From JAADJA01 sp963840975 (lineage in GTDB: Bacteria > Bacteroidota > Bacteroidia > Bacteroidales > JAADJA01): a stretch of DNA of 64,000 nucleotides. Shown in pieces: positions 47,401 to 56,711 of this stretch; within the stretch, counting starts at the first letter, position 1, and each line of letters begins with the position of its first letter. The stretch covers positions 124,001-188,000 of the forward strand of contig CAWJBC010000017.1 of the NCBI GenBank assembly GCA_963840975.1, read 5' to 3'. The notes below the pieces were generated by a model that saw only the letters and a list, made by a program, of their open reading frames with translations, ran no database searches and was not told the DNA's origin. A program made the position numbers and the translations under genes.

Positions 47401-48671
47401 TTCCCTAAATCCACCACCAAAATATCGCTCCACTTCGTAGTATAATGGGGTGAAAGATTCTCCTGCCGCATCTTCCAGCTTTTGTCGGATCCCTCCACGG
47501 CAAATTTTAGTTGTCCGGCACCTGCTTTTTTATTGATCTTATCTATCACATCCATGAGTTTCTTGTTTTTCTCCCGATTTGTATCGTCCCATAAAGCCTT
47601 TTGTTGCTGATGTTCGGGAATAATCTCCGAAACCACTATGCCCGACTTTTTATATTGATAGCCTTTCCTGTACAACTGTTTCAAACCGATGAGCGCGAAA
47701 TGAATCAGATCACGCGTCTGGTTTGTTGCGACCGGCAAATGGATGATCTTATAATTAACATACTTAGGACCTTTTGCATATTTATTTGTCATGACAAAAA
47801 TCAGGAGGGACTGCGCTAATGATTTTTGCTTCCTGAGTTTTACAGCTACCTTTGTAACATAGGAAGTGGTTGCTTGTTCAAGTTCATCATAAGTTTCGAC
47901 TGGCTGACCAAACGACCGTGAAGTTGTAATTTCCTTTTTGGTCTCGGGATTTTGATTGATGGGATAGCAAACGGTTCCTTTCAATTCGAGCACCAAACGC
48001 TGACCCATTACGCCAAGATGTTCCCTGATCCGGTTCTCATCAGCATTTTTCAGATCGTATGCGGAAAAGATATTGCTCTTGATGAAAAATACTTCATACT
48101 TCTCCCCGACGCCCCAAATTTCCCCGACCGGAAACTGTTTCAGCAAGTCATCTTTATCAGGATGATCTACCAGGTTCATTATGCCTTTATTCTTATCATC
48201 AGACTTTGCAAGGTGATTGGCTATTTTTGCAAGGGTCTTGGTTTCCCCGATGCCAACGGAAACAGGAATACCCGTCCAGCGGAACACCTTTTCTTTGATC
48301 TTTTCTGCTAACTTACCGGGCTTATCAACCGGAATTCCCGTCAGGTCGAGGAAGGCTTCATCAATGGAGTAAATCTCAATTTCTGGTGACAGGGAAGCAA
48401 GGACTGTCATCACCCGTTGAGAAATATCACCATACAAAGCATAATTGGTTGAGAACACATGAACCTGATGCTTTTTAATCAGGCTGCCAATTTCAAAAAC
48501 AGGGACGCCCATTTTTATACCGGCTCTCTTCGCTTCTTCGGAACGGGCGATGACGCAGCCATCATTGTTAGAGAGCACAACTACTGGCTTTCCTTTCAGC
48601 GAAGGATTAAAGATCGCTTCGCAGGAGGTGTAGAAATTGTTGCAATCAACGAGGGCGAAAATTTTTGACAT
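47394..48671 (-). CDS. umuC: Y-family DNA polymerase, UmuC-type
   Basis: 425 residues. This error-prone translesion polymerase copies past damaged bases. The metal-binding residues are Asp9 in FALVDCNNFY and Asp104-Glu105 in YSIDEAFLD. SNNDGCVIARS (34-44) is the UmuC-type finger motif. A helix-hairpin-helix region near 165-215 and a little-finger domain with TSRSFGQPV follow. The C-terminus is the UmuC-specific DUF4113-type tail. In many Bacteroidota umuD lies directly upstream; here the 5' neighbour is the divergent aminopeptidase, so the UmuD partner must be elsewhere or absent. The SRAP gene downstream suggests a damage-induced unit. Confidence 0.94.
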   Translation of the reverse strand: MSKIFALVDCNNFYTSCEAIFNPSLKGKPVVVLSNNDGCVIARSEEAKRAGIKMGVPVFEIGSLIKKHQVHVFSTNYALYGDISQRVMTVLASLSPEIEIYSIDEAFLDLTGIPVDKPGKLAEKIKEKVFRWTGIPVSVGIGETKTLAKIANHLAKSDDKNKGIMNLVDHPDKDDLLKQFPVGEIWGVGEKYEVFFIKSNIFSAYDLKNADENRIREHLGVMGQRLVLELKGTVCYPINQNPETKKEITTSRSFGQPVETYDELEQATTSYVTKVAVKLRKQKSLAQSLLIFVMTNKYAKGPKYVNYKIIHLPVATNQTRDLIHFALIGLKQLYRKGYQYKKSGIVVSEIIPEHQQQKALWDDTNREKNKKLMDVIDKINKKAGAGQLKFAVEGSDKSWKMRQENLSPHYTTKWSDILVVDLGKN

Positions 48672-48718
48672 CGTTAAACCTGATTAAAAGATAAAAGTAC
48701 CAATTTTTCTTTTTCTGC

Positions 48719-48726
48719 TATCTTTG
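48719..48726 (+). promoter_or_regulatory. TATCTTTG -7 element for the aminopeptidase gene
   Basis: TATCTTTG matches TAnnTTTG and lies 26 bases before the ATG at 48753. No TTTG was found at the -33 position. Confidence 0.5.
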
Positions 48727-48752
48727 CTGTCTTTATTCCAATTACAGATAAA

Positions 48753-50192
48753 ATGCAGACAATAATCAATACAATCGAAAAATATACAGCGAAGGATAAC
48801 CTGATTTTCCTGGCAAGCAACCCTAAACAACTCACGGATAAAAACCTGAGCGCGGATGAAATCAGGTATTTAAAGTTGCACCATAAGGAGCACAAAAAGA
48901 ATGTTTTTGCTTTCAACAAATTGAACCGCTGGATATTCGTTGTTCTTTTTGAAAAAGAAAACGATGATTCTATCAGTCTTGAAAATTATCGGGTTGCAGG
49001 AGCAAAACTTTTGGGTACGATCAATGATAACAAACTGCACAGGGTGGTTGTTGCGGATGCTGAAGAGAAACCACAGGAATGTCTTGCCTTTGCGGAAGGA
49101 TTGGCATTGGCCAATTACCAGTTTCTGAAATACAAAAAGGACCCCGCAGAAAAGTTAAACGCACTCAATTCAATAGCTGTCTATTCCTCTGTCATCCCGG
49201 AAAGAGATGTTGACTTCATGAACATTATGATAGATGCTACCTGCCGCTGCCGTGACCTGGTAAACGAACCTGTGGCGACCTTAAATGCAGTGAAATTGGC
49301 AGAAGAAATTGAGATGATGGGAAAGTTATCCGGTGCCAAAGTTGAAATCCTGAATAAAAAGAAAATTGAAGCGCTGAAAATGGGCGGTTTGTTAGCCGTG
49401 AACAAAGGAAGCGTTGATCCACCATCGTTCACGATTATTGAATGGAAACCAAAGAAAGCTGTCAATAAAAAACCCTACATTTTTGTGGGGAAGGGAGTGG
49501 TTTTCGATACGGGTGGCTTGAACATCAAAACCGGCGACTACATGTACACCATGAAATGCGACATGGCGGGAGGCGCTGCGGTGGCAAGTGCGGTTTATGC
49601 CATTGCAAAGGCGGAACTACCGGTTCATGTGATTGCTCTGGTCCCGGCAACCGATAACCGTCTCAACGGAAATGCTTATGTAAACGGCGATGTAGTTACT
49701 ATGCATGATGGAACCCGCGTGGAAGTGATCAATACCGATGCCGAGGGAAGGATGATACTTGCCGATGCACTCAGCTATGCAAAAAAATATGACCCCAGCC
49801 TGGTCATCAATATAGCTACACTGACTGGTTCGGCGGCACGTGCCATTGGGAAGTACGGGATAGTCGCCATGCAAGCGAAAGCTGAAAAGGAATGCGGTCG
49901 TTTGAAGCAAAGCGGTGAAGCTGTGAGTGAGCGCCTTGTTGAATTTCCACTCTGGAAAGAGTATGGTGAGCTGATCAAATCAGATGTGGGAGACATTAAA
50001 AATATCGGCGGAGTAGACGGCGGAGCGATTACTGCCGGCAAATTCCTTGAGCATTTTACCGATTATCCTTTTATTCATCTTGATATAGCAGGGCCTGCTT
50101 TCGTAGAAAAACCGTATTCCTATTTCCCGGCAGGAGGAACCGGTGTTTCTGTGAGGCTTTTGTTTGATTTCATCAAAAAAGCAACATCCTGA
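48753..50192 (+). CDS. pepA: M17 leucyl aminopeptidase
   Basis: 479-residue cytoplasmic metallo-aminopeptidase that removes N-terminal residues from peptides. The metal-binding C-terminal domain begins at about 165. GKGVVFDTGGLNIKTG (from about 244) supplies the catalytic lysine and a metal ligand, MKCDMAGGAAV the next ligand, and NTDAEGRM (about 326) is the family signature with the catalytic arginine. VDGGAITAGKFLEHF near the end is also typical. The gene heads a likely four-gene plus-strand run with pdxA, murF-alr and a GT2 gene (gaps of 65, 60 and 9 bases). Confidence 0.94.
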   Translation: MQTIINTIEKYTAKDNLIFLASNPKQLTDKNLSADEIRYLKLHHKEHKKNVFAFNKLNRWIFVVLFEKENDDSISLENYRVAGAKLLGTINDNKLHRVVVADAEEKPQECLAFAEGLALANYQFLKYKKDPAEKLNALNSIAVYSSVIPERDVDFMNIMIDATCRCRDLVNEPVATLNAVKLAEEIEMMGKLSGAKVEILNKKKIEALKMGGLLAVNKGSVDPPSFTIIEWKPKKAVNKKPYIFVGKGVVFDTGGLNIKTGDYMYTMKCDMAGGAAVASAVYAIAKAELPVHVIALVPATDNRLNGNAYVNGDVVTMHDGTRVEVINTDAEGRMILADALSYAKKYDPSLVINIATLTGSAARAIGKYGIVAMQAKAEKECGRLKQSGEAVSERLVEFPLWKEYGELIKSDVGDIKNIGGVDGGAITAGKFLEHFTDYPFIHLDIAGPAFVEKPYSYFPAGGTGVSVRLLFDFIKKATS

Positions 50193-50239
50193 AATTCTTT
50201 ACATACTTTAATGATATAAAAAACCTTCAATTTTATGTA

Positions 50240-50247
50240 TAATTTTG
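50240..50247 (+). promoter_or_regulatory. TAATTTTG -7 element for pdxA
   Basis: TAATTTTG fits TAnnTTTG but ends only ten bases before the ATG at 50258. It would suit a transcript whose first usable start is the second ATG at 50267. Confidence 0.4.
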
Positions 50248-50257
50248 CGCCCTTAAA

Positions 50258-51385
50258 ATGAATGACATGATAAATCCTACACAAACAGAAAGCAACAAGA
50301 TCAGGGTGGGGATAACCCATGGCGACTTTAACGGCATTGGTTATGAAATCATCATGAAAACGTTTCAGGATGCAAGGATGCTTGATTTGATAACACCTGT
50401 AGTTTACGGTTCCTCCAAAATAGCATCGTATTACCGCAAGACTTTTGATTTGGCGGATGTAAATTTTAACCTCATAAAAAAAGCAGATTTTGCCAATCCG
50501 AAAAGGGTTAACATCATCAATTGTTATGAAAATGAAGTTAAAATAGAAGTTGGGAAAAATTCGCCCGTCGCCGGCGAACTGGCGTTTTATGCTCTTGAAA
50601 AAGCGGTGGAAGATCTGAACAGGAATAAAATAGATGTGGTGGTTACTGCTCCTATCAGCAAGTACAATACACATTCCGATAAATTCAATTTTACCGGACA
50701 TACTGAGTATTTTGCCAACAAATACAACGTTAAGGATTTCCTGATGCTGATGATCGGAGCCAAATTGCGCATCGGAACCATTACCGGACATATTCCATTC
50801 AGGGAAGTTCATAAATACATTACGATGGATCTAATCCTGGAAAAAATCAGGGTGTTGAACAAAACCCTGCAAATGGATTTCGGGATCAGCAGACCGAAAA
50901 TAGCAGTATTGGGATTGAACCCCCATGCCGGCGACGAAGGTTTGATTGGAAAGGAAGAAATTGAAATCATCCGTCCTGCTATCCAAAAGGCTTGTGATGA
51001 AGGAATGCTTGCATTTGGTCCTTATCCAGCCGATGGATTTTTCGGTTCATCCAATTTTGTGTCATTCGATGGAATACTTGCCATGTATCACGATCAGGGC
51101 ATGTTACCTTTTAAAGCCATATCTTTTGAGGAAGGTGTAAATTTTACAGCAGGGTTGCCCATCATCCGCACATCTCCGGCTCACGGAACTGCCTTTGATA
51201 TTGCAGGAAAAAACATTGCCTCACCCGATTCGTTCCGTCAGGCAATCTATGCCGCAATTGATATTTTCAGTAAGCGGGAAATGTTCAAAAATTTAAACAA
51301 AAACCCGCTACCTGTGAAGCAATCGTTTGTACGACACGAACCCGAGCAAAAAGATGCTGATAAACCCACGGTTGAAACCCAATAA
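50258..51385 (+). CDS. pdxA: 4-hydroxythreonine-4-phosphate dehydrogenase PdxA
   Basis: 375 residues; a second ATG at 50267 is equally plausible and better spaced from the TAATTTTG element. PdxA oxidises 4-phosphohydroxy-L-threonine in the DXP-dependent route to pyridoxal phosphate. Seen are GITHGDFNGIGYEI (substrate loop), TAPISKYN, the metal histidine in FTGHTEYF, LNPHAGDEGLIG, and MYHDQGMLPFK with IRTSPAHGTAFDIAG near the C-terminus. The length is slightly above the usual 330 because of a 30-residue charged tail. The next gene contains a PLP-dependent racemase, so cofactor supply and use sit side by side. Confidence 0.95.
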   Translation: MNDMINPTQTESNKIRVGITHGDFNGIGYEIIMKTFQDARMLDLITPVVYGSSKIASYYRKTFDLADVNFNLIKKADFANPKRVNIINCYENEVKIEVGKNSPVAGELAFYALEKAVEDLNRNKIDVVVTAPISKYNTHSDKFNFTGHTEYFANKYNVKDFLMLMIGAKLRIGTITGHIPFREVHKYITMDLILEKIRVLNKTLQMDFGISRPKIAVLGLNPHAGDEGLIGKEEIEIIRPAIQKACDEGMLAFGPYPADGFFGSSNFVSFDGILAMYHDQGMLPFKAISFEEGVNFTAGLPIIRTSPAHGTAFDIAGKNIASPDSFRQAIYAAIDIFSKREMFKNLNKNPLPVKQSFVRHEPEQKDADKPTVETQ

Positions 51386-51428
51386 AACAGTACCCCGACC
51401 GTTTGCCCATTTTACTTTGAATTAGTTC

Positions 51429-51434
51429 AGGAGG
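51429..51434 (+). promoter_or_regulatory. Shine-Dalgarno-like AGGAGG before murF-alr
   Basis: AGGAGG lies 11 bases before the ATG at 51446. Such strong sites are rare in Bacteroidota and in this window, so it supports this start. Confidence 0.45.
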
Positions 51435-51445
51435 AAACTGAATAC

Positions 51446-53929
51446 ATGCAACCAATAAAATACACCTTCGACGAAATAGCCGATATTGTTGATGGAGAGA
51501 TCATCAGCCAGGAATTCAGAGATCAGGAGATCACCGATATCCTGATTGATTCCCGGCGACTTATCACAGCCGGCAACTGCCTTTTTATTGCACTGGTTTC
51601 CAAAAAGAATGATGGTCACCGGTACATTGAAGAGTTGTACAACAAAGGCATTCGGAATTTTTTCATTTCCAACCGCGATTACGTTCCTAAATCAGCCAAT
51701 GTAATTTACGTTGAAAATACACTCAAAGCACTGCAAAAGCTAACGACCGCTCATCGAAGGAAATTTGATATTCCGGTAATCGGCATCACCGGGAGCAATG
51801 GTAAGACCATTGTAAAAGAATGGTTGTTTCAATTGCTCCGAACAGATAAAAAGATAGCAAGAAGCCCAAAAAGTTATAATTCACAAGTCGGTGTACCATT
51901 ATCTGTCTGGCAATTGAATCAGGAAACTGAACTTGGAATTTTTGAAGCGGGCATTTCGGAACCGGATGAAATGAACAGACTTCAGCAGATCATCCAGCCA
52001 ACCATCGGAATTTTTACTAACATTGGTCCTGCTCATAGCGAAAACTTTATAAACATAAAGCAAAAGGTGGGTGAAAAACTAAAGCTTTTTACCAAAGTTA
52101 AAACCCTGATTTATTGCCCCGACTTTTCTGAAATACAGGAGCCGCTTATTCGTTCAGAAATTCTTAACAGCATTGAAACATTTACCTGGAGCAGAAAACA
52201 GAATGCCAACCTTAGGATCAAAAACATTTTACATACAGATAATAAAACAACGATTGAGGGGGAATTTGAAAAAAAACCTGTTTCCGTTATCATCCCGTTT
52301 ACCGATGATGCTTCCATTGAGAATGCCATTCATTGCTGGGCAACCCTTTTATATTTGGGTTATAAAAACAAGGTAATCGCCGAACGAATGCTGAATTTGC
52401 AATCCATCGCCATGCGTTTAGAGATGAAAGAGGGGATCAATCATTGTTCGATTATCAACGATAGTTATAACTCCGACATTGTTTCGCTGAACATCGCCAT
52501 TGATTTCCTGAATCAGCAGAATCAACACCGGGAGAAGACCATAATCCTTTCTGATATTTTACAAAGCGGGGAGGACGACAATGAACTTTACGGTGGAATA
52601 GGGATACTTTTAAAAAAGAAAAACATCAATAAACTTATCGGAATCGGAACCGCCATCAGCAAGCAAGCCGATAAATTTGAGATGGAAAAGCATTTTTTCC
52701 CGAATACCGAGGCATTCCTGCGCCAATACTCCTTTTCTGCCTTTCAGAACGAAAGTATTCTGTTAAAAGGTGCAAGGATTTTCGAGTTTGAACAAATCAG
52801 CCAGGCATTGCAGCAGAAAGCGCATGAAACAGTTCTTGAAATCAATTTGAATGCGTTGATCCACAATCTTGACTATTACCGGAAACAATTGAATCCGTCA
52901 ACCAAAATAATGGCGATGGTCAAAGCCTTCTCTTATGGAAGTGGTAGTTTTGAAATAGCCAATATACTGCAATACCACAGGATTGATTACCTTGCGGTAG
53001 CTTATGCCGATGAGGGAGTTGAATTGCGCAAAGCAGGCATCACGGCTCCCATAATGATAATGAATCCCGATGAACAGAGCTATGATGCGATTATTAAACA
53101 CCATCTTGAACCTGAGATTTACAACTTCCGGTCTCTTGAGATGCTGGAAGAGACCATAAGAGCCAATATTTTGCCTGATAACAAACCGGTTAAAGTCCAT
53201 ATTAAATTGGATACGGGTATGCACCGCCTGGGTTTTTTACCTGAGGATGTTGACCAGTTGATTGAACGTTTGACGGGCAACAGAGCCATTTATGTCCAGT
53301 CGGTTTTTTCTCATCTTGCGGCAAGCGAAAATCCTGATGAAGATGATTTTACCCGCTCGCAGATCAGCCAATTTGAAAATATGGCTGCGGGGTTCAAAAA
53401 ACATATCCGTCCTTCCATTCAAATGCACATCCTGAATTCTGCCGGTATCAGCCGCTTTCCGCAAGCCCAGTTTGATATGGTGAGGCTTGGTATTAGCTTG
53501 TATGGCGTTCCTACTGTTGAGGTTGAAAAAGACAAACTCGAAAATGTCAGTTCGCTTAAATCTACCATTTCACAAATAAAGGTTATTAAAAAAGGGGAAA
53601 CCATTGGTTACAACCGCTCAGCAAAGGCTGATAATGACATGACCATTGCCATTATTCCAATTGGTTATGCCGACGGGTTGAACCGGCAACTCAGCAATGG
53701 GATTGGCAGGGTTTTTATTAACGGAATGGCTGCCCCCATAGTCGGAAATATTTGTATGGACATGTGTATGATTGATATTTCAGGGATCACTGCACATGAA
53801 GGTGAAGAGGTGATCGTTTTTGGCAAAGAGCACCCCATAGCCGAACTTGCACGAGCAATCGGAACCATTCCTTATGAAGTTCTGACAAGTATTTCGAGAA
53901 GGGTAAAAAGAGTTTATTATCATGAATAA
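51446..53929 (+). CDS. murF-alr: Fused MurF ligase and alanine racemase
   Basis: 827 residues joining two peptidoglycan enzymes. Residues 1-450 are MurF, which adds D-Ala-D-Ala to the UDP-MurNAc-tripeptide, with the ATP loop GITGSNGKTIVKE (about 112-124) and the N-terminal substrate domain. Residues 460-827 are alanine racemase: PLP-binding Lys493 in AMVKAFSYGSG, the second catalytic base Tyr722 in GETIGYNRS, IPIGYADGLNR and NICMDMCMID. The fusion is characteristic of Bacteroidota and lets one protein both make D-alanine and use the dipeptide made from it. In MurF the metal and glutamate region FEAGISEPDEM is normal, and both halves look complete. Confidence 0.95.
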   Translation: MQPIKYTFDEIADIVDGEIISQEFRDQEITDILIDSRRLITAGNCLFIALVSKKNDGHRYIEELYNKGIRNFFISNRDYVPKSANVIYVENTLKALQKLTTAHRRKFDIPVIGITGSNGKTIVKEWLFQLLRTDKKIARSPKSYNSQVGVPLSVWQLNQETELGIFEAGISEPDEMNRLQQIIQPTIGIFTNIGPAHSENFINIKQKVGEKLKLFTKVKTLIYCPDFSEIQEPLIRSEILNSIETFTWSRKQNANLRIKNILHTDNKTTIEGEFEKKPVSVIIPFTDDASIENAIHCWATLLYLGYKNKVIAERMLNLQSIAMRLEMKEGINHCSIINDSYNSDIVSLNIAIDFLNQQNQHREKTIILSDILQSGEDDNELYGGIGILLKKKNINKLIGIGTAISKQADKFEMEKHFFPNTEAFLRQYSFSAFQNESILLKGARIFEFEQISQALQQKAHETVLEINLNALIHNLDYYRKQLNPSTKIMAMVKAFSYGSGSFEIANILQYHRIDYLAVAYADEGVELRKAGITAPIMIMNPDEQSYDAIIKHHLEPEIYNFRSLEMLEETIRANILPDNKPVKVHIKLDTGMHRLGFLPEDVDQLIERLTGNRAIYVQSVFSHLAASENPDEDDFTRSQISQFENMAAGFKKHIRPSIQMHILNSAGISRFPQAQFDMVRLGISLYGVPTVEVEKDKLENVSSLKSTISQIKVIKKGETIGYNRSAKADNDMTIAIIPIGYADGLNRQLSNGIGRVFINGMAAPIVGNICMDMCMIDISGITAHEGEEVIVFGKEHPIAELARAIGTIPYEVLTSISRRVKRVYYHE

Positions 53930-53938
53930 ACACATAAT

Positions 53939-54664
53939 ATGAATCCTAAAACGCTTTCAATCATTATACCAGTTTATAATGAAGCCCGGACCATCCATCA
54001 AATTCTTGACAAGGTAATTCTTACCACCCTCGCTGAGGAAACTCAAAAAGAAATGATCATTGTCAATGATTTTTCGACTGACGATTCGAGTAAAATCATT
54101 CAAAAATATATTTCGGATCATCCTGCAAATAAAATGATTCTTCACGACCAGGAGCGAAACCAGGGAAAAGGTGCTGCAATTATAAAAGGTATAGAACTCG
54201 CGAAAGGAGATTTCATCATCATTCAGGATGCCGATCTTGAATATGATCCTGAAGAATACAACCTGCTTTTGCAACCTATTTTGAACGGATCAGCAGATGT
54301 TGTTTACGGTTCCCGTTTTTCTGGAGGAAACCCGCACCGGATTTTGTTTTTCTGGCACACCATCGGAAATAAATTCCTGACCTTTATATCCAACCTTTTC
54401 ACCAACCTTAACCTGACAGATATGGAAACCTGTTATAAAATGTTCCGGTCTGATATTTTAAAGAACATTCCGCTAAAAGAAAAACGATTTGGATTTGAAC
54501 CCGAAGTAACTGCAAGGATTTCAAGGGTTTCCGGCATCCGCATTTATGAAGTGGGGATATCATACTACGGCAGATCTTATTACGAAGGGAAAAAAATCGG
54601 GTGGAAAGATGCAATCAGAACACTCTGGTGCATTCTGAAATACAATATCTGGAGTAAAAAATAG
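53939..54664 (+). CDS. Family 2 glycosyltransferase, dolichyl/polyprenyl-phosphate type
   Basis: 241 residues, no membrane segment. The GT2 fold begins with LSIIIPVYNEARTIHQIL; the metal site is IIQDADLEYDPEEY (DxD-like, about residue 97), followed by VVYGSRFSGG and the acceptor-side TDMETCYKMFR. This matches dolichol-phosphate mannosyltransferase-type enzymes, which charge a polyprenyl phosphate with mannose or glucose for use by GT-C enzymes on the periplasmic side. The GT-C-like protein at 29333-31136 could be such an acceptor, but that is speculative. The gene follows murF-alr by 9 bases and converges with the exosortase gene 1 base away. Confidence 0.9.
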   Translation: MNPKTLSIIIPVYNEARTIHQILDKVILTTLAEETQKEMIIVNDFSTDDSSKIIQKYISDHPANKMILHDQERNQGKGAAIIKGIELAKGDFIIIQDADLEYDPEEYNLLLQPILNGSADVVYGSRFSGGNPHRILFFWHTIGNKFLTFISNLFTNLNLTDMETCYKMFRSDILKNIPLKEKRFGFEPEVTARISRVSGIRIYEVGISYYGRSYYEGKKIGWKDAIRTLWCILKYNIWSKK

Positions 54665-54665
54665 A

Positions 54666-55295
54666 TTAAGAAGATCCTTCGCTTTTACCTGTCCTTTGCG
54701 AATTGGATTTGGATTTATGGTAAAACTTTTCATTCCACCATACCCATAGTGCAAACATGACGACATAAAAGAACGGCCTCATAACATAGTCATGAATTAA
54801 ATCCCAATGCTGTGGAACATTAATAGTTACGAAAGTCATTCCCACAATTCTGAAAAGATTTACTATGTGAATGATCCCCAATCCCATCGGAATAAACCAT
54901 GCTTTGTGTTTCCATGGTCCGGGATATAGCAGCATAAGAATTACCCATTGATAAAACTGCTTCAATCCGGAGCAACTATGGTTTACACTGACATAACCGT
55001 TATTTTCAGCGTAATAAAACACCCTGTTCCTTACACTACCGTCAATATTCAACTGATCGAAGGCTGTAACATTAACGTTCAACGATTCTAAGATCCAGCG
55101 ACTGGTTCTATAAACCCTTTCTGCCAGCCAGTCGGACGAACCTTCAAAAAAACGCATGGCAGAAATATCACTTGCAAATAATTTAAAAAGAAAGTGAAAG
55201 AACAACAGTATAGCCATGAATATTGCTACGTCTTTAAAAGCATACAGATGGTATTTTTTTATCAGGGTCTGAATATGGTCAATTATTTTTTTCAT
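54666..55295 (-). CDS. Exosortase family transpeptidase-like membrane protein
   Basis: 209 residues, about five membrane helices. Exosortases cleave and re-anchor proteins that carry a C-terminal tripartite sorting signal. The three catalytic residues of the family are present: Cys108 in NHSCSGLKQ, Arg149 in NLFRIVG and His168 in IHDYVMRP. The length is close to the short Bacteroidota exosortases (XrtF-like or similar) rather than the longer Gram-negative EpsH type. The C-terminus is a charged Ser/Lys tail. A candidate substrate, the 75-residue protein at 59691-59918, lies 4.4 kb away. The neighbours are a GT2 gene and an unknown membrane protein, fitting the usual link with surface polysaccharide. 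Confidence 0.9.
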   Translation of the reverse strand: MKKIIDHIQTLIKKYHLYAFKDVAIFMAILLFFHFLFKLFASDISAMRFFEGSSDWLAERVYRTSRWILESLNVNVTAFDQLNIDGSVRNRVFYYAENNGYVSVNHSCSGLKQFYQWVILMLLYPGPWKHKAWFIPMGLGIIHIVNLFRIVGMTFVTINVPQHWDLIHDYVMRPFFYVVMFALWVWWNEKFYHKSKSNSQRTGKSEGSS

Positions 55296-55374
55296 CAGGA
55301 TTTATAAAAAGAAGTTCTGTGTTTATAAATGTCAATAAATTTTTATTCAGCGGGCTAAAGTATAAAAACTTTGA

Positions 55375-55382
55375 TAACTTTG
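55375..55382 (+). promoter_or_regulatory. TAACTTTG -7 element for the 55407 gene
   Basis: TAACTTTG matches TAnnTTTG. It lies within the first bases of a longer possible frame from a TTG at 55371 and 24 bases before a TTG at 55407, so it favours the later start. Confidence 0.45.
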
Positions 55383-55406
55383 CACATTACAAAAAAATTA
55401 CCAGGT

Positions 55407-56711
55407 TTGAAGCATAGATCCGGACACAAAGGGAAAAGGAAGAAACGGAATTTCATTGTTCAGATTATCCAGAACATTGGAAATGTCTTTAAAAGTGTCC
55501 TGTCAGCAGGAGATTCGGGGCAAAAAGAATACCGGCCATACTTAGGACAAAATATGCAACGCGAACGCTCCGAAGAGACATCCGCTGCAATTGTTGAGAT
55601 TGAGAATATTCCCCGAAGGTCAAAAGGATCAAAAAGCCGTTCAGGAGGAGGATTAAAAGAATTAAGAAGGAAATGGGAATTGCGTCGGGAGGAAAGGAAG
55701 AAGAAAAAGTATAAACGAAAGGTAAAGAAAAGTCACCTTAAAGAACACCGGCGAAGAAACCGGATTGATTTCATCCGCAGATTCCTGCCCAATTATAAAA
55801 GAGAAACAAATATTCCTTTTGAAGAGCTTTCAGCCGAACAAGCTGCCGAAGCAATAAAGCAACACCAAAAAAATTACCTGTATTATACCGTCAACTCCAC
55901 TGTACTCTTTATCATTGCTTATTTGACGGTTTATATGCTCTATCAGTTGACCGTTCTGATTGTGGCTTCAAAATGGAAATTGGATTCAGTTTTACTTTAT
56001 TACGACCTCGCTTTTAACGATTACTCTCCCCTTTGGTCAAGATCCAATATTATAGCTGTAACATTATCCGGTCCGATTATCAGTCTGCTGATTGGTTTTC
56101 TGGCATATCGTTTCTTTAGTACGCGAAAAAAAGTAAAGGGCTTCGTTAAACTTTTTTTTCTGTGGATGGCGCTCATTGGATTCAACCTTTTTCTTGGCGC
56201 ATGGGCAACCGGAATTTCGTTCGATCAGGGGTTTGGTTATGTAGCAGCCTGGTTGTATTTAAATGTTTTCTGGCAAATTTTTATTGCGCTGATCTTTTTG
56301 TTTATTTTGGGAATAATAGGCTATTATTCCGTCCCGAAATTTCTTGATACATCCAAATCTGCTTACAGGGTCAGAACTGAAAACCGGACAAAGTTTTTAT
56401 TTTTTCAGGTGATTCTGCCCTGGTTCATCGGAAGTATCATCATATTGCTTATCAAGCTGCCCAACAATATGCCATATGACACAGGTAACTTGATAACCCT
56501 TGTTTTTGCAATTGCTCCGATGATTTTTAACAAATTTGCCCGTCCAACGGTCGCCTTCGAAAAAGAGAAAAAACCGACCAACATACGATGGTTATACATC
56601 GTTCTTTTTGTTGTTCTAATATTGGCTTATCGGATTGGTCTGAACAATGGTCTCCATATTACGTTGAATTACAATTTCTCAGTTTCGATTGATATTACTC
56701 CGTTAGACTAA
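55407..56711 (+). CDS. Multi-pass membrane protein of unknown function with basic N-terminus
   Basis: 434 residues from a TTG at 55407, chosen because TAACTTTG covers the more upstream TTG at 55371 and the first in-frame ATG (about 55554) would discard part of the basic region. The first 150 residues are soluble and very basic (KGKRKKRNF, RREERKKKKYKRKVKK), so they should stay in the cytoplasm and may bind nucleic acid or lipid headgroups. Six helices follow (about 165-395), then a short external C-terminus. I do not recognise the family. The gene starts 111 bases from the divergent exosortase start, and its last 9 bases overlap the convergent RNase R gene. Confidence 0.7.
   Translation: MKHRSGHKGKRKKRNFIVQIIQNIGNVFKSVLSAGDSGQKEYRPYLGQNMQRERSEETSAAIVEIENIPRRSKGSKSRSGGGLKELRRKWELRREERKKKKYKRKVKKSHLKEHRRRNRIDFIRRFLPNYKRETNIPFEELSAEQAAEAIKQHQKNYLYYTVNSTVLFIIAYLTVYMLYQLTVLIVASKWKLDSVLLYYDLAFNDYSPLWSRSNIIAVTLSGPIISLLIGFLAYRFFSTRKKVKGFVKLFFLWMALIGFNLFLGAWATGISFDQGFGYVAAWLYLNVFWQIFIALIFLFILGIIGYYSVPKFLDTSKSAYRVRTENRTKFLFFQVILPWFIGSIIILLIKLPNNMPYDTGNLITLVFAIAPMIFNKFARPTVAFEKEKKPTNIRWLYIVLFVVLILAYRIGLNNGLHITLNYNFSVSIDITPLD

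Noticed and set aside
50120..50812. 230-residue frame opposite pdxA
   Set aside because: It overlaps the end of pepA and the conserved start of pdxA on the other strand; no motif was recognised.
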